This document shows positions 62,572-64,000 of a stretch of DNA of 64,000 bases, in pieces. Source of the DNA: Octadecabacter ascidiaceicola (GTDB lineage Bacteria > Pseudomonadota > Alphaproteobacteria > Rhodobacterales > Rhodobacteraceae); contig NZ_FXYD01000003.1 of NCBI RefSeq assembly GCF_900185015.1, positions 496,001 through 560,000 of the forward strand. The letters are read 5' to 3'. The notes below the pieces were generated by a model that was given only the letters and a program-made list of their open reading frames with translations, was not told the origin of the DNA and did not search any database. The first letter of the stretch is position 1. Each line of letters starts with the position of its first letter. Both the position numbers and the translations under genes were made by a program.

Positions 62572-63306
62572 ATGAAAGACTAGTACCGCGTCGTTGCAAT
62601 TGGAGGCGGCGGCGTCGGCGCATCCGTTCTGTATCACCTCGCGAAATTCGGGTGGACTGACGTCGCATTAATCGAGCGCAATGCGCTGAATGCAGACCCT
62701 AACATGAACTCTTTGTAGGCATACACGATTGACTTGCTTTCAGAAGTTGAAGAAGAATCCGGTATCTAGCGTTTGAGCGCTATCCTTGTTTGAACGATGT
62801 TGGCATTTCTAACTGGGTCAACGGCGCATTCACCTTCTCACCAGATGGAAACCTTCTGGTTGGGCCAGTGCAATCGGTGCCAAATTACTGGCTCGCCTGT
62901 GGCGTTATGGCTGGTTTTCTTCAGGGTGGCGGAGTTGGCAAAACTCTCACGGAATGGTTGATTTATGGCGATACAGAGACTGATACCCGGTCTATGGACA
63001 TCGCGCATCAGTCGAACAAAGAGTACATCAAGCAAACGGCTGGCCAATTCTATTCTCGTCGCTTTGTGATGTCGTACCCGAACGAACAGCTCCCTGCTGG
63101 GCGCTACTACTTGCGTGAATGGCATAAGCGTTGGTTCGAAGACCATATGGCCACACGTTAAAGCAGTCGATCGCGATGGTGATGGCCGACAAGGCTTATG
63201 CCGAACTGGGCACCGAATTCTCCGTTCATGTTGTCGGCATCGAACGAAACGCGAAGGTACTTGCGCCATCACCCTACGACCCGGACGGTTCAGCCATGCG
63301 AGGTTA
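62572..63306 (+). pseudogene. decayed FAD oxidoreductase / GcvT-type (dimethylglycine or sarcosine dehydrogenase-like) gene
   Basis: ATG 62572 is followed by an in-frame TAG at 62581, then [32 protein letters not shown], a complete FAD Rossmann motif. A second TAG lies at 62716. After a large deletion and further stops, WVNGAFTFSPDGNLLVGPVQSVPNYWLACGVMAGFLQGGGVGKTLTEWLIYG gives the end of the FAD domain, with a linker REWHKRWFEDHM and a final fragment ELGTEFSVHVVGIERNAKVLAPSPYDPDGSAMRG, the GcvT C-terminus. The intact protein would be about 800 residues; only pieces remain. Confidence 0.85.
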
Positions 63307-63397
63307 AGCAACAGCGCTGTCGGTGGTTTCATTTCGGACCCTTGCGCTTTCTGATTTGAGGGGTGAAACCTATTGCCTCACATACGGAGGCAGCGCG

Positions 63398-64000
63398 ATG
63401 ACTTTCAAACCCGCCAAATGGCCACGCAAGTTGCGTTCACAAAAGTGGTTCGGTGGAACTGGCAAAGATGCGATTTATCACCGTGGCTGGATGAAGAACC
63501 AAGGGTATCCGGATGACTTGTTCGATGGCCGCCCTGTTATCGGAATTTGCAATACATGGTCGGACCTAACGCCGTGCAACGGGCACTTGCGTGAACTTGC
63601 CGAGAAGGTGAAGAACGGCGTCTGGGAGGCGGGCGGTTTCCCTGTCGAGTTCCCTGTCTTTAGCCCATCGGAATCCGCGCTTCGCCCAACGGCGATGATG
63701 TTTCGCAACCTATGTGCAATGGATGTCGAAGAGGCCTTACGAGGTAAACCGGTCGATGGCGTCGTACTCATGGCGGGCTGCGATAAAACCACCCCCGCCC
63801 TTTTGATGGGCGCGGCCTCTGTCGATTTGCCGGCGATCGTTGTTTCTGGTGGGCCGATGTTGAACGGTCATTTCCGTGGCGAGCGGGTTGGCTCTGGCAC
63901 CCACATTCGACGATTCAACGAGGCGGTGAAAGCTGGCGAGATGTCTCCGGAGGAGTTCGTTGAAGCTGAGGCATCTATGTCTCGCAGCGCAGGCGGCTGT
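63398..64000 (+). CDS. IlvD/Edd family dehydratase (partial, 3' end beyond window)
   Basis: The frame from ATG 63398 stays open for 201 codons to the edge. KWFGGTGKDAIYHRGWMKNQGYPDDLFDGRPVIGICNTWSDLTPCNGHLRELAEKVKNGVWEAGG has the Fe-S Cys of CNTWSDLTPCN, and VVLMAGCDKTTPALLMGAASVDLPAIVVSGGPM carries the second Cys (GCDKTTP) and Mg-binding Lys. SAGGC at the edge supplies the third Cys. The N-terminus resembles sugar-acid dehydratases such as L-arabonate dehydratase more than biosynthetic IlvD. CGGAGG at 63385-63390 is a good ribosome binding site. Confidence 0.88.
   Translation, partial: MTFKPAKWPRKLRSQKWFGGTGKDAIYHRGWMKNQGYPDDLFDGRPVIGICNTWSDLTPCNGHLRELAEKVKNGVWEAGGFPVEFPVFSPSESALRPTAMMFRNLCAMDVEEALRGKPVDGVVLMAGCDKTTPALLMGAASVDLPAIVVSGGPMLNGHFRGERVGSGTHIRRFNEAVKAGEMSPEEFVEAEASMSRSAGGC

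Overview
The window looks like chromosomal DNA of a Rhodobacteraceae alphaproteobacterium, most likely of the marine Roseobacter group. The evidence is the gene order dnaA-dnaN-recF-GNAT-gyrB with rpsT alongside, the mutM / ubiE-ubiB divergon, a UPF0314 (DUF2585) membrane protein, and one large flagellar cluster of the FlaF/FlbT type with CtrA-like sites. Genus-level placement would need a database search. GC is moderate to high, with one clear dip over 7.06-8.31 kb.

Layout. 1-14.8 kb holds mixed housekeeping and accessory genes: a partial yggT, a hotdog thioesterase, a ThDP-dependent enzyme with a divergent Lrp/AsnC regulator, an MFS permease overlapping mepA, a queuosine-precursor transporter, a candidate structured RNA, arfB, a low-GC GTPase/two-TM-protein pair, pncB, two decayed gene fragments, DUF2585, two YciI-like proteins, pncA, an N-terminally truncated hemG, trhO and a class V PLP enzyme. 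14.8-22.4 kb is the replication block: gyrB, GNAT, recF, dnaN, dnaA, rpsT, all on the minus strand. 22.5-28.5 kb has a decayed LysR gene, a serine-hydroxymethyltransferase-like enzyme, enoyl-CoA hydratase, mutM, ubiE and ubiB.

28.5-59.0 kb is a continuous flagellar locus in several units: flgD/fliK; flgJ-like rod gene and flgN-like gene; fliC, flaF, flbT, DUF1217; fliI; flgB-flgC-fliE-fliQ-flgF-flgG-flgA-flgH-fliL-like; fliL, TM/coiled-coil, motE, motA, AMIN/helical-repeat gene, flhA, fliR, flhB, fliJ-like; fliF-fliH-fliN-fliP; motB; flgE-flgK-flgL-flgI. It supplies rod, hook, rings, export gate, ATPase, stator and filament. I recognise no fliG, fliM, fliO, fliD or fliS. Four intergenic sites fit TTAA-N7-TTAA with one mismatch each, in front of fliC, fliI/flgB, fliL/fliF and flgE, which suggests CtrA control. 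59.0-62.4 kb carries four tightly packed genes (FkbM methyltransferase, DUF6165, TPR glycosyltransferase, unknown) reading toward motB; a flagellin-modification role is plausible but inferred. The right edge has a heavily decayed FAD oxidoreductase/GcvT gene and the start of an IlvD/Edd-family dehydratase.

Best candidates for something new are: (1) an RNA-like element at about 6.32-6.55 kb in which a strong Shine-Dalgarno of an 18-codon ORF has a perfect 9-nt complement just before a terminator; (2) the low-GC, translationally coupled GTPase plus two-TM-protein pair at 7.06-8.31 kb; (3) the 731-residue AMIN-like periplasmic repeat protein in the motA-flhA operon; and (4) the putative filament-modification cassette. 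Five loci are broken or truncated genes, so recent reductive decay is a theme of the accessory parts.
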